Assembly: GCA_001643675.2 (NCBI GenBank)
Contig: LSRY02000064.1
Location: 310,001-374,000 of the forward strand
Source: Monocercomonoides exilis
Taxonomy: Eukaryota; Preaxostyla; Oxymonadida; Polymastigidae
Length of the DNA stretch: 64,000 nt
Reading direction: 5' to 3'
Of this stretch, positions 1 through 10,078 are shown piece by piece; position 1 is the first letter of the stretch, and the number at the start of each line of letters is the position of its first letter. The position numbers and the translations under genes were made by a program. Below the pieces are notes generated by a model. That model saw only the letters and a list, made by a program, of their open reading frames with translations. It did no database searches and had not been told where the DNA came from.

Positions 1-1026
1 AGAATTCTCCTTTGTGTCTCCACATCCTTGTTGTCGACGAACCCCAAAGTAGAACTGTTCAAAATGCTGCTGTCTTCAAAGTCATATTCCTCCCACTTTT
101 CTGCTTCTTCGCTTGCTTTTATCTGGCCATACAACACCCGCCGTCCGTAAGCAGAACGTTCCTGGGGCAGCACACCGCTAGATATAATTCTGCTTTTCGG
201 CTTTGGATTGTTCCCAATCGAGCGTGTGCTTGTTGTTGCACCTCCACTAGAAGCAGATCCTGCTGGCTTTGGAGTAAGTGGAGGCGGAGATACAAATTCC
301 TGCCCCTCTCCAATGATATTCTTTCCATCCTCTTCATCAAAATGTTTAAAAGAAGGGAAGAACTGCAAAAACGTTGGGATTTGCGTGATGTACAACTATT
401 TGAAAAATTAACCATTAAAAGAAGTAAATTTATTGCAAATACAACAATGTTATTCAAAATTCATTCAAAAATTTCTCATCTTCACTTTCACAAAAAAAAT
501 GAGCGGTCCTCAAAAAGGGGGGATAATAAAATAAATATCAATAATTTACATATCATTCAAACATATTCTTGTTCATGCGAGAAGTATTCAAATTTTTTGT
601 GATATCACAAACCTTTCCTCCAGATAAGTATCCAACCATCTGATTTGCATGTTGCGTCACAACTTGAGAAGCCAAAGTCAGAGTTTTCTTTCCTCGTGCT
701 TCACTTGCATCTACGGATTCTATTGAAATTCAATAACATTGAAGCTTCATTTCAAAAAAAGAAAAAAAATTCAAAATTTTCATACGACTGTCATAACATC
801 CAAGCTGTGAATTGTGATAAAATTCCATCTCCATAAGTTGTTGGTGACGTTTAATTCGACATTCTTTTAATCTTTCAAATTCATATGGAATGTGTGCTGG
901 TCGCAAAGGATACAAAAACATGCATAAATCTTCAAAATTCTCATTTAAAACAATGTCATATTCAGCAACAATTTCATCTTCATCATCTATAGTCTCCTCT
1001 ATTTTAATTTCTGGGTCAATATCCAT
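1..1026 (-). CDS. RPC5: RNA polymerase III subunit RPC5 (Sin-like), 3' end outside window
   Basis: This is the Pol III-specific subunit RPC5 (POLR3E/Rpc37 type), which works in the nucleus in initiation and termination of 5S and tRNA transcription. I joined three exons: 786-1026, 613-719 and 1-362. The introns are 720-785 (GTATGA...ATAG) and 363-612 (GTTTGT...GCAG), and the frame stays open across both. Exon 1 has an acidic start followed by DEIVAEYDIVLNENFEDL and YPLRPAHIPY, the RPC5 N-terminal signature. Exon 2 has TLTLASQVVTQHANQMVGYL, matching the family's 'LxSxxxxxxxxYxVGxL' strand. Exon 3 opens with FFPSFKHFDEEDG, matching the conserved 'RPSFxxLDxxD' motif, and then becomes Pro/Ser-rich. 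About 236 residues are visible and the C-terminus lies left of position 1. The identification rests on motif order, not a search. Confidence 0.85.
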
Positions 1027-1737
1027 TTTCGGTGTGCTGAAAGTGGTTTAAAACTTAATTCTATTTTTCACACCGATTTTTTCAACTGATGGTATTGATC
1101 AAAAAATAAATATTTATGAAATTCTTAAGAGTCCGAAGCAGAAAATGAAATATGCGAATGAATTCTACAATTTTCCTATAATTCATCATTTTTTAACATT
1201 TTTTCAACACTTGATTTATTGTTATTTTGAAAAGATGAATTGCAATTTCACATTTAGTCAAAATCGAATTCAATTCATATATTTCACGTGTTCAAAATTA
1301 GAGTCAATTTTGCCAATATTTCTTTAAAGATCAACACTGAAATCAGGTTGTTTTTATGTAAAAATAAACAAAAAAGACCAAATCATATTACAAAAATATT
1401 TTCTTTAAAAATGGAAAAAATTCAAGAAATGACAATAGCAAAAAAAGAATCGCAAAAGAAAGTATTTTGAGTTTGATAAACTTCACAAAAAAAGCAACCA
1501 AAGTGATTTCCAAAATCAGATCCCAGAATGCAAAGCGATATCAAGATAATTGTTCTAATCAAATTATTCCAACTGATAATCTTTGAATGCGTATGTTGAA
1601 TTTATATGGTTGTTCAGTAATTATCGTTATTTGATTGGATATATTAATGTTATAAAATTCTCCTTTATTTCAAAAAACCATTTCACTGTTTGGCGTTAAT
1701 CGCAAATGCAAATCAATTCATCCATTTTCTCTTGCTT
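1027..1737. other. AT-rich intergenic spacer
   Basis: This lies between the start of RPC5 and the stop of the UBL-UBA gene, both on the minus strand. It should hold the RPC5 promoter next to 1026. I see no ORF with coding character and no recognisable RNA gene. Confidence 0.5.
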
Positions 1738-3323
1738 TCATTCGATCAACAGAGCTATTGCTGTTTCCAGGTCTCTCTCTGCAACAAGATATGTCTGTAT
1801 CGCTCTTTCCCTGTCAATTCCTGTGCATTCTATTATTGCTCGAACATCGTTTTCTCCGTCTTCTCCCAAGTCAATCGCTTCTCCTCCTTCTTCCTCTGCT
1901 TCTCTTGTCCTCTCAGCTTCTTCTTCCCCCTCCACTCTAATGCGTTCGTCGTTTTCTTCTTGTTCTTTCTTTTCTTTCTCCTCTTTCTCCTCTTTTTTTC
2001 CCTCTTCTGCTTCCGCCCTTTCTTCTTCTCTTTGAGTTGCTTCACAACTGCTTTTGGTTTCTTCGTTCTTTTTTTCGTTGAAAGTGATATCGCTTTTTTT
2101 TCCTGCTTCACTCAAATTCTCAATCTCATCATCCTTATTTGTCTTCTTCTTGCTCTTATCCTTCTTGCTCTTCTTCTTTCTTGTCGATTCGCGTTCTCTT
2201 TTCCTTTTGCTTGTTGTTTTCTGAATTTCGAAGCTTTCTCTTTTTCCTTCTTTGCCATTTTCGTCTTCTTCATTATCATCAATTGATACAATAGTCCCCA
2301 TCTTTTTCAATTCAACGCTCCTATCTTTTGCAGCCGATGCAGCTTTCCTTATTCCTTCGATTAGCCGTCTTAATTCTTCTTCATCTCTTTCTTTCTCGCT
2401 AATTCCTTCTCTTTCTGAAATCCCATTTAAATTTCTGTGATCGACAAGTCCTTCTTCTCCTTTCTCCATTCTTTCTGCTTGTGCATTTATGGTTTCTTCT
2501 ATTTCTTTTGTCTTTTTAATTTCGCTTATTTCTCTCAAACGCGACAGAACATCAAATATCACTCTTGCATTTCCTTCATCTTGATTTTGATCATTCTCAT
2601 CTTCTTCCTTTTCTTCTTTGAATAAATTGTATGAAACATAACCTTTTTGCGTATTCTTTCTATATTTATTCCAAAGCTCTTTTTCCTCTCTTCTGAAGCC
2701 CTTCCACACTTTCCATTTCCTTGATTCTTCTTCTTCAAAGCATTCTTCAAATGGTTGATCTTGACTGTCTTCGGTAACTTTTTCCTCACAAACATCGATT
2801 TCATTTTCCATACTAAGTTTTGACGTTTCATGCATACTGTTCTTTTCTGTGCTGTTTAGTTTTATTTGTTCATCATTTATTTCGTCATCTTCATCATCAC
2901 TGTTTGATGAATCATCCGAAAAAGATGACGAGCCAGATTCTGAATAAAGTTTCTTTGCTGTTTCGATTTTTGATTCTTCCTTAATATAAAAGCATTTTGA
3001 AAATGTGCCAAAAATTTAAAAAATAAAATATTAAAGTTTGCAAACAAAATCTTCAAATGCAACAATAACTCCATAATCTTTCTATAATTACAATAGTTTG
3101 TTTATGACAATGTCGATGCTATTAATTTTAAAAAGCAAACGATATGTATATCTTGAAACGTTTCATTAACGCCGACAGTTTTTCCGTTAAAATAATATTT
3201 CAAATTCTCGCAAGCATCGCCTGTTTCTTCTCTCAAGACCAATGAAAGTCCATATACTTTTTCCTCTTCTCGTATATTTGCGCAAATGCTGCCTCCTCCG
3301 AATTGTCGAACTATAATTTTCAT
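1738..3323 (-). CDS. UBL-UBA protein (ubiquitin-receptor/shuttle-like)
   Basis: Three exons give about 486 residues: 3141-3323, 3046-3081 (only 36 bp) and 1738-2979. The introns are 3082-3140 and 2980-3045; both start GTTTGC and are in phase 0. Residues 1-73 form a ubiquitin-like fold: MKIIVRQF, then GLSLVLREETGD, LKYYFNGKTVG, then TFQDIHIKDYGVIVAF, the usual UBL order of 'K/FNGK', 'T..D..I.D.G.I'. The last ~40 residues (NDVRAIIECTGIDRERAIQT, then YLVAERDLETAIALLIE) are a clear UBA domain. The middle is a long Glu/Lys-rich, probably coiled or disordered stretch with a basic KRKRERESTRKKKSKK patch suggesting nuclear entry. UBL-UBA proteins ferry ubiquitinated clients to the proteasome (Rad23, Dsk2, Ddi1 types). 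No STI1, XPC-binding or protease domain is visible, so it fits none of these exactly. The ATG at 3323 begins the UBL directly. Confidence 0.75.
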
Positions 3324-3634
3324 CAAGTTATTCAAGAAATATACCCAATATATTATTATTCGAAATTTTTTCAGTTTTTGATTTCAAAAAAACAAAATCT
3401 ATTCAAGTGTCTCTTTATGATAATTCAAAAAAAGAAAATATAATTGAGTGCAATGTATTCGTATAACATACTGTTAACTGTTTTTTAATAGTCCTATAAT
3501 TCTTTTATCTTTTTTATTGCCTCTTTCAGATACTGATTTTTTCTGTCAAAAAACTTCGATAAAGACATGTAATTGTTGCCGAAAAACAAATATTCCATCA
3601 ATGTGAATTTTCAACTCTTTTCTGATGAATTCAT

Positions 3635-3690
3635 ATGGGTCATTATTTTTGAAATCATAACTTTTTTCGGGTTGCAGATTTTTCAAACTT
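3635..3690 (+). repeat. Dispersed repeat fragment (partner at 41379-41435)
   Basis: The stretch starting ATGGGTCATTATTTTTGAAA and continuing through TCATAACTTTTTTCGGG closely resembles that at 41379-41435 (TTGGGTGATTATTTTTGTAA, then TCATAACTATTTTCGGG). The start resembles the termini of the nearby ATGGSTGATYCTTTT foldback family, so it may be one end of a decayed copy. Confidence 0.55.
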
Positions 3691-3896
3691 TGTTTATCAT
3701 TGTGAAGAGCTTTTGAAATAAGATGCTCAATTTATCACAACTGTTTTAAAAATTTATGATTTATCTGAAAAAAAGAAAAAATTTCTTTATAGTGCTTTTT
3801 TACTTTTCAGTGATCATTAATCCATATTTTTTGGGAAATTTTTGAACCGAAAATTTTTAATGAAAAAAAATGATTTCATAAATAATTACCCATATT

Positions 3897-4139
3897 ATGG
3901 GTGATTCTTTTTGAAAAGTCACAAATGTTTAATTCTCAATAAAATCAAAATTTCAAATTTTACTTAATATTTTGTTTACAAATGTCAAACTTCACTTAAA
4001 TGGAATCCATAACTTGATAATGCTATTTCAAACATTCTTAAGGAGATTAGTGAGCTGAAACAGAGATTTGAGCAAAACATGAAATTTGAGATTTATTTGA
4101 AATTTAAACATTTGTGACTTTTTAGAAAGAATCACCCAT
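3897..4139. repeat. MITE-like foldback element, copy 1
   Basis: A 243-bp element. The left end ATGGGTGATTCTTTTTGAAA, then AGTCACAAATGTTTAA, is matched in inverted orientation at the right end with about two mismatches over 36 bp. Weaker similarity continues inward to about 75 bp. There is no coding capacity. A possible 3-bp ATT repeat at the borders is too short to claim as a target duplication. Confidence 0.7.
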
Positions 4140-4829
4140 ATTCAAATGTGTGATTTTTTTTATTCTGTATTTTCTCTTTCAAAATTTTCTGTTACAGAAT
4201 TCACTTTAAATTTTAACAAATGAATTTAAAAAAATTATCTCTCCTTTGAAAGATAATTTTTTATGAATAAAATATCAAATATCGAGATTTTAAAAAATTA
4301 TTACACTTTTTTCCTTCATTAAATTTTAATTTCTTTCTTAAAAAACAAAATCTAAGAAGAATCAAAGCTCCGGAAAAAATAATAATTTCAAAAATTTCCA
4401 CCCAAATAATATTTTATTTATCAAAAATATCGGTAAAAAAATATCGGTTGAATGTGTTTCTATTAATACTTGAAAGAAATAAACATTTATCGAAAAGGTG
4501 TTGACTTTCTTGTATATCAAACACTGTATTTTAAAGTTCTCGCATCGGAGTCAACTTTTAGTAACAAAATTTCTTGTTAAAAAAATAAAGAATCCTTCTT
4601 ATTATCAAAACCAGGAATATTTTTGATAAAAAAATGTCAAACATATCATTTGTCAAAGAAAATTTCATTGTTGATAAATGTATGTTGCTATACGGTTATT
4701 TCAAAAACCAACAATTCAAAAAAAAAAAAAAAAGGGAACAAATTGAAAAATGTTTTAAAAGTTAAAAATTTTGATTCATTTTTAAAATTTCTGACCTTTT
4801 TTCAAATGTTATTTTCTTTCTGAAAGAAC

Positions 4830-5040
4830 ATGGCTGATCCTTTTTGAAATCAGGTTAATGTTCGAATTTTGATTGAAAAGAATATTTTTCATTGGGATAA
4901 TGAAAAATTGAACGAAAACAGTTAAAAAATACAGCTCATTATGATGTTGAAAAAATGAAAATATTTGTCAAAAATTCCATTGAGATCAAAAATTTGATCA
5001 AATCTCGAACGAAAGAATGATTGCATAAAGGATGACCCAT
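4830..5040. repeat. MITE-like foldback element, copy 2
   Basis: A 211-bp element starting ATGGCTGATCCTTTTTGAAA and ending in the inverted counterpart (reverse complement ATGGGTCATCCTTTATGCAA). Arms of about 65 bp share TTCGA(A/G)-TTTTGATyrAA and TCATTGG-like blocks. It is close to the element at 41572-41781, whose left terminus is identical over the first 23 bp. Confidence 0.7.
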
Positions 5041-5082
5041 ATTTTGCTTTTGATTTTTCCTCCGAATTCAACACATGGGACA

Positions 5083-5724
5083 AAATATTTGACTGCAGGC
5101 ATTTTCATTGAAAAATTTTGAATCTGAGATGATCTTTTTGTGATCAAAAATATGAAAAAAAAGGGTTTATTTACAGAAATACATGTGATGTCACACAACA
5201 TAATGTCATTATATCAATGACGTTTGCTTTCAGAGCGGAAAATAAAATTTTTTTGGGAATCTGGTTTTGTTAAAAAATGTAATAAGTTATACAATTTTTT
5301 CATGCTTTGTGCCTTAAAAGCTTGAAAGTCCGTTTTTTCCCCCACATTTGCTGCTGTCATTGGATTTTTCAAATTTCTCACTTTGGAAGCTCCAAATTCA
5401 ACAGGTTAGATCTGGTTAAACGAACGATAGGGTGGAACAACTTTTGTGGGTATCAATAAATGGGGGAAAATACGGACTTTCAAGCTTTTTTTGCACATGG
5501 AATAGAAAAATAACTTCGTTCATATCTTTATTTCGCTTTCTCAGATTTCAAAATAAATTAGATTTTCATAACTGTAAACAAACATTATTGATGAAATAAC
5601 AAAATGTTTTGTGACCTCACATGCATTTCAAAAAATAAACCAATTTCTGTTGTGTTTTTTAATCTCAAAAAATCAATGAAAAGTGCATAATTTTTCAATG
5701 GAAATGCATGAAGTCAAATATTTT
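5083..5724. repeat. Long-armed inverted repeat element
   Basis: The left arm 5083-5344 and right arm 5461-5724 (about 263 bp each) are inverted copies around a ~116-bp centre. Shared blocks include AAATATTTGACT, GCATTT(T/C)CATTGAAAAATT, a TCACA(C/A)AACAT block, and the inner end AAGCTTGAAAGTCCGT followed by TTTTCCCCCA. A single arm of the same family lies at 42102-42365. No ORF of note. It behaves like a non-autonomous long-TIR or foldback element. Confidence 0.7.
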
Positions 5725-6084
5725 AACCCAAATGTTATATTGCAAGTTTCTTCATCGATCAACTTATTTTCTGTTTTCAAAGAAAGTGGACTTGTGAATG
5801 ATATTCGTAAAACTCCTTCAACAGCGCAGTGTTTTGAATGAAAGCTTCGAAAAAAGAATCGAAATTGTGAAATTGTATAACAAATCATTGCCACTTTCAT
5901 ATATTAGATAAATAAGACAGACGAAGGGAGGGGAATGGGGAATAATGAACATCGATAGAATGTCAGCTTATTTTGGACTTCCGAAATAGATTTTTGTTTT
6001 TGAACAATTGATATGTCGAAGAGTTTTTTTTTCATTCGTATTAAATCACTCATTTGTGGCAAAATATTTTCTTTAATGAGTAAA

Positions 6085-6948
6085 ACAAAAATTTGTTCCA
6101 AATTTTTTCTCCAACCTTATCATTGTAAGTCTTCCATTCCCATGTCAAAAATTTACAGAAAAATTCCAAAATTGAGACAAATATTTGTTTGAGCAGAATG
6201 GAACAAAATTCATAAAGCAAAATTTTTCGTCCCATTTCAAAACAATATGACAAAATTAACAAAATATTCACAAATCTTTTCCGAGAATTGTATGTTTCAA
6301 AAAGAATTAACATTTTGCAAGAACAGTGAATATCCGAATATATTTGCACCATATAATTTAAAAATCTTTTGAAATTGATTGTGGAATGATCAAAAAACAA
6401 ATACAGATATCGCATGAAATACCGGACATCGCACAAAATACCGGACAAGATTGATTTCACAAAAACCGCAAGAGGAATAACTCTGACAATTTTCCTCAGA
6501 ATATCTCTCATTAATGCAAACTCAATTGATATACAAAACTTTCAAAGCAGCTTCATTTGTGCTCAGAGAAAATTATTTTTAAAATCTCGGAGAATCTCAA
6601 TAACCTATATTTCCGAGATTTCGATATTAGTTTTTTCAAAGCACAAATGAAGCTATTTTGAAAGTTTTGCATATCAAATGAGTTTGTATTGATGAGATAT
6701 ATTTTGAGGAAAATTATCAGAATTTTTCTTCTTGCAGTTATTGTGAAATCGATCTTGTCCTGTATTTTGTGCGATGTCCGGCATTTCATGCGATATCTGT
6801 GTGGCAGGATATTCTTTGCTTTATGAATTTTGTTCCATTCTTCACTTTCAAATATTTTCTCATTTTTCTAAATTTTTTTTCTTTTTTCGAAATGAGAATG
6901 AAAGACATATCATGATAAGGTTGTGGAAAAAGTTTGGAACAAATTGTT
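6085..6948. repeat. Large foldback (palindromic) element
   Basis: The core arms 6408-6592 and 6632-6796 are near-mirror copies; both read CGGACATCGCACAAAATAC- and TTCATTTGTGCT-type blocks. The palindrome continues outward: TTTGTTCCAAA, then ACCTTATCAT, then GTCTT(C/T)CATTC, occurs at 6090-6150 and inverted at 6895-6945. The left side carries about 170 bp extra (6230-6400). Flank-type sequence (TGGAACAAAATTCATAAAG) recurs at 56049-56068. Mirror ORFs on both strands are a consequence of the palindrome. Confidence 0.65.
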
Positions 6949-7185
6949 ATTTTTTTTATAAATAAAAGAATTATGCCCCATATCAACATTTTTATTAAGA
7001 TACAACAAAGATCGTCAATTTCGTTATTGTTTTTATTTACAAGATTGATTTTGAAAATATTTGCAATTAACATTGAAAAGATATCATTTTCATTTCGAAG
7101 ATAAAGAAAGAAGTTTAGATTTTTCAATTGTATCGAAAATGAATTTCAATCAATTTTAATATTACCTAAACAATTTATTAACAGA

Positions 7186-8640
7186 ATGAACGTTTATGAT
7201 GATGGAATACAAGAAGAAAACCTTGTTGATAAGTTTTGGGGTTTGTTCATTTCTATCTGTTTTCAGAAAAAAAAATTTGCCCATTTTTTTCTTGCTTTTT
7301 TTTTAAGAATTATTCTCTGAACTAGAATATAGCAATAAAATTGAACAGAAACAGAAAATCGAAGAAATGAATAAAGTGATTTGTGAAATTGGAAGAGATG
7401 AATTATTTTATATTTTCACAAAAGAATTGTTCTGCAAAATCGAGGGATTTATCGAAGAAGAGAAACTGACGATGGAGAATGCTATTTTATTGTTGAAGCA
7501 TGTGGGATATTACAATGTACTGAAAACTATATGGATTGATGGTTTTGAAACGTCTTCTTTGGACAAGAGAATTGAAAAGATGATAGTTGCAGAAGAGAAG
7601 AAAAAAGAAGGAAAGAATGAAAATCTTTTGGTTGATCTTTGCGAGTGCTATCTTTTGCTTAACAACAGACTTTCTTCAAAATTAATATCGATTTGCGTGT
7701 CTTGCATTGTGAAAGTTGGATTGAAGAAAGAGGAAAAAGAGAGAACCCAAAAAGAAGAAGAAATTGCGTTTTTAGCTTTGAATCATTATGCATTTCCGGG
7801 AGTTTGAGAATTTCGATCAGTTTCGTTGTATTTGTTTATTTCCAATTTTTTTTTATAAATTAGTCTATCGAACAAGAATTGCTTCTGAATGCAATTAAGA
7901 AGATAATCCAATGTCATCAGGAGCATCATGACCTAACTCAATTTGTGTACCAGTCTGCTTGGGATCTTTTGATTGGACGATTGAATCCCAATAAATCTTT
8001 GGAAGGTATCATTGTAGATGAACTGCATTTTCCTCGGGAAGCAAAAAGAGAATTGGAAGTGCTGTCAAAATGTGTTGAATGGAAGAGAACTGAAGAAGAG
8101 AAAGGAGGAAAAGAAACAAAAGAAGAGCAAATTTTATTGAGATGGCTGCGGACTTTGAACCGTTTCTTGGACTCGACCTTATTGTGGAGCGAAGAACATT
8201 CAGAGCTTATCAGATGCGTTGTCCAGATATTTAGAGTTTCAAGGGATAATCACAGAGAAATTAGCAAGCTATGCATTCATTCATTAAGAGAAGTTGCTGC
8301 GAGCAAAGCTGTAAAAGCTGAAACTTTGTTGGAATGTGAAGCTATTGATGTGATTTTGGAGGAGATTCTCCAGTCAACATTAAGCAATTCCATGAAATGT
8401 GATTATTTGAGAATATTTTTGGAGCTAACAGGAAAATTGAGAGAGGAGCAGGATGATGAAATCAAAGAAGCGAAAAGAAAGGCAACCAAAAGAAAAGTGT
8501 TTGAAAAGATGGAAAAAGAAGGATATGAAGATATCATTACAAGCTTTCAATTTATGCTTGAAATATTATCGACGGATTTTGATTTGGTAAGAGGGAACAT
8601 AGCGACCGGTATTTTTTTGTTATTTTGCGAAATTAAATAA
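7186..8640 (+). CDS. Unknown helical protein, 3' end altered by transposon insertion
   Basis: I do not recognise this family. Three exons (7186-7240, 7308-7801, 7864-8640) are joined by introns 7241-7307 (GTTTGT...TAAG) and 7802-7863 (GTTTGA...TTAG), giving about 441 residues. The product is Leu/Glu/Lys-rich and looks like a soluble alpha-helical, armadillo/HEAT-like protein, with repeated patterns such as LICIHSLREVAA-type helices. It has no signal peptide or membrane segment. The Merlin transposon starts at 8586, inside the last exon. The present C-terminus after ...STDFD (LVRGNIATGIFLLFCEIK) is encoded by transposon end sequence. Resuming after the element, the same frame runs 10079-10114 and stops at TGA, so only a dozen or so native residues were lost. 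Confidence 0.6.
8578..8585 (+). repeat. 8-bp target-site duplication, left copy
   Basis: TTTGATTT immediately precedes the left terminal inverted repeat and is repeated exactly at 10071-10078. An 8-bp duplication is characteristic of IS1595/Merlin transposition. Confidence 0.93.
8586..8611 (+). repeat. Left terminal inverted repeat of Merlin element
   Basis: 26 bp starting GGTAAGAGGG and ending ATAGCGACCGGTA. It differs from the right end at positions 7, 11 and 13. Confidence 0.92.
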
Positions 8641-8844
8641 TTTATTTGAACACAATATGATATAATGATTTCGTTCGATGAGTTTTTTTTGATATTTAAT
8701 TGTTGAAAATAAATGATAAAAATCAATAAAAACTCAATTTTCCCATTACAAAAATAATAAATTTGTGCACAAATTGTTAACAATTAAATTTGATATAATA
8801 TATAACAAAATTAAATAAATGATTAATTGATTGATTTCTGTTCA

Positions 8845-9891
8845 ATGTCAACAAGCATCAACGATTCGAAAAAGGATATTGCAGATTTGAATGATAAATT
8901 TTCTTGTGTTTCATGTTCATTTGATTGGCTCATCAAGAATGTGCTGAACGTCGTCAAAAAAAAATGCCCGAGATGTTTTAATAAAATGTACATTTATTCA
9001 AGATCAGAAACAAGAAAACAATACAGATGTGCAAAATGCGATAAATCGATCAGTTTATTTGAAAATACGTCATTCTTTAACACGAAAATACCATTGAACA
9101 AACTGCTCAGAATCATTTTGTATTATTGTTTGAAATTGAATATCACTCAAACAAGTATTCTCCTTGACACCAACAGAAAAACCGTCAGTTTCTGGTATTC
9201 TCAATGTCGTTCTATTTCTTCGACAATCACATTTCAGAATTTTCAACCAATTGGAGGTGATGGTGAAATTGTAGAAATTGACGAGGCTATCCTGAGAAGG
9301 AGAAAATTCCACAAGGGTCGAAAAAAATCAAAAATATGGCTTTTCGGAGGTATTGAAAGAAAAAGCGAAAAATGTGGAGGAAGATTCTTTATTGTTAGGG
9401 TCAAAAATAGAAAAAAAGACACCTTGCTTCCCATCATCCAAGCAAATATAAAACCCAAGACAATGATTTACAGTGACGAATGGCGTGCTTATAATTGCTT
9501 ATCAGAATTCAATTATTCACATTTATCGGTTTGCCATAAATATAATTTCAAGAATCCTCTTTCAGGGGTCTGCACGAACGGAATAGAGGGATTATGGTCC
9601 AGATTTCGCCAATATTTACCAAAAACAGGAGTTAACAATAAGTTTATTGATGACTACATTGCAAGTTACATGTTCCATTCCTCACGAAAATACTCCTTCA
9701 TTGATTTTGTCAAAAAAATTATATTTACTGTACCAAAAGAAGAAGAAAGCGATGATAGTGACTCAAATGAATCAGAAAGTGAAGACGAATCATTGACTCC
9801 ATTAGTTGATGATCTTGTTTCATCAACTGAAAGTGACATATATGGAGCTGGCGATGGTGAACCTGCATCGGAATATGCAGAATTTTCATGA
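8845..9891 (+). CDS. Merlin/ISXO2-like DDE transposase
   Basis: A 348-residue transposase that would cut and paste the surrounding element. The N-terminus has a zinc ribbon: CVSC, then CPRCFNKM, then QYRCAKCDKSISLFENTSFF, typical of the IS1595 group. This is followed by a helical region with LLDTNRKTVSFWYSQCR, a likely helix-turn-helix for end binding. The ISXO2 catalytic core shows EIDEAIL with a basic RRRKFHKGRKKSKIW stretch, then FGGIER, the second acidic motif YSDEWRAY, and TNGIEGLWSRFR with the third acidic residue. These are the DDE-type residues in expected order and spacing. The C-terminus is an acidic Ser-rich tail (EEESDDSDSNESESEDES) not typical of bacterial relatives. The first in-frame ATG is at 8845. 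There are no internal stops or introns. Confidence 0.92.
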   Translation: MSTSINDSKKDIADLNDKFSCVSCSFDWLIKNVLNVVKKKCPRCFNKMYIYSRSETRKQYRCAKCDKSISLFENTSFFNTKIPLNKLLRIILYYCLKLNITQTSILLDTNRKTVSFWYSQCRSISSTITFQNFQPIGGDGEIVEIDEAILRRRKFHKGRKKSKIWLFGGIERKSEKCGGRFFIVRVKNRKKDTLLPIIQANIKPKTMIYSDEWRAYNCLSEFNYSHLSVCHKYNFKNPLSGVCTNGIEGLWSRFRQYLPKTGVNNKFIDDYIASYMFHSSRKYSFIDFVKKIIFTVPKEEESDDSDSNESESEDESLTPLVDDLVSSTESDIYGAGDGEPASEYAEFS

Positions 9892-10044
9892 AAAATAACA
9901 GATCTTGACAATAATTTTTTTTTGAAACATTGAATTCAATCAATTTTTTTTGCACTTTATTTTCAAAAAAACAAAGTATAATCATGTTCTTCATTTGTCT
10001 GTGTTTCTTATCCATGAAAAAATAAACGAAAAACACTCACTTTT

Positions 10045-10070
10045 TACCGGTCGCTATCTGCCCACTTACC
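10045..10070 (-). repeat. Right terminal inverted repeat of Merlin element
   Basis: 26 bp whose reverse complement starts GGTAAGTGGG and ends ATAGCGACCGGTA. It pairs with 8586-8611 at 23 of 26 positions. Confidence 0.92.
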
Positions 10071-10078
10071 TTTGATTT
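10071..10078 (+). repeat. 8-bp target-site duplication, right copy
   Basis: TTTGATTT, identical to 8578-8585. The sequence that follows continues the reading frame of the interrupted gene to a TGA at 10112-10114. Confidence 0.93.

Larger units (their letters stand above)
3324..7185. other. 3.9-kb gene-free, repeat-rich region
   Basis: No credible gene was found. The region is extremely AT-rich and holds at least four separate inverted-repeat elements, listed individually (3897-4139, 4830-5040, 5083-5724, 6085-6948). It also holds a short dispersed segment at 3635-3690 related to 41379-41435. Short ORFs here, including two mirror-image ones at 6414-6650 (+) and 6553-6789 (-), are by-products of the inverted repeats. 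Confidence 0.7.
8586..10070 (+). mobile_element. Complete Merlin/IS1595-type DNA transposon (1,485 bp)
   Basis: The element is bounded by 26-bp terminal inverted repeats (8586-8611 and 10045-10070), both starting GGTAAG and ending ATAGCGACCGGTA, identical at 23 of 26 positions. It is flanked by a perfect 8-bp duplication, TTTGATTT. Termini starting GG and an 8-bp duplication are established Merlin features. It carries one open transposase gene. The exact duplication and open frame point to a young, possibly still mobile insertion. It sits in the last exon of the gene at 7186. Confidence 0.93.

Noticed and set aside
6414-6789. Two similar 78-codon ORFs on opposite strands
   Set aside because: They are the two arms of a palindrome, not two genes. 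No known motif.
8599-8640. Treating the ACCGGT palindrome alone as a regulatory site
   Set aside because: It is the inner end of the transposon's terminal inverted repeat, as shown by the matching right end and target duplication.
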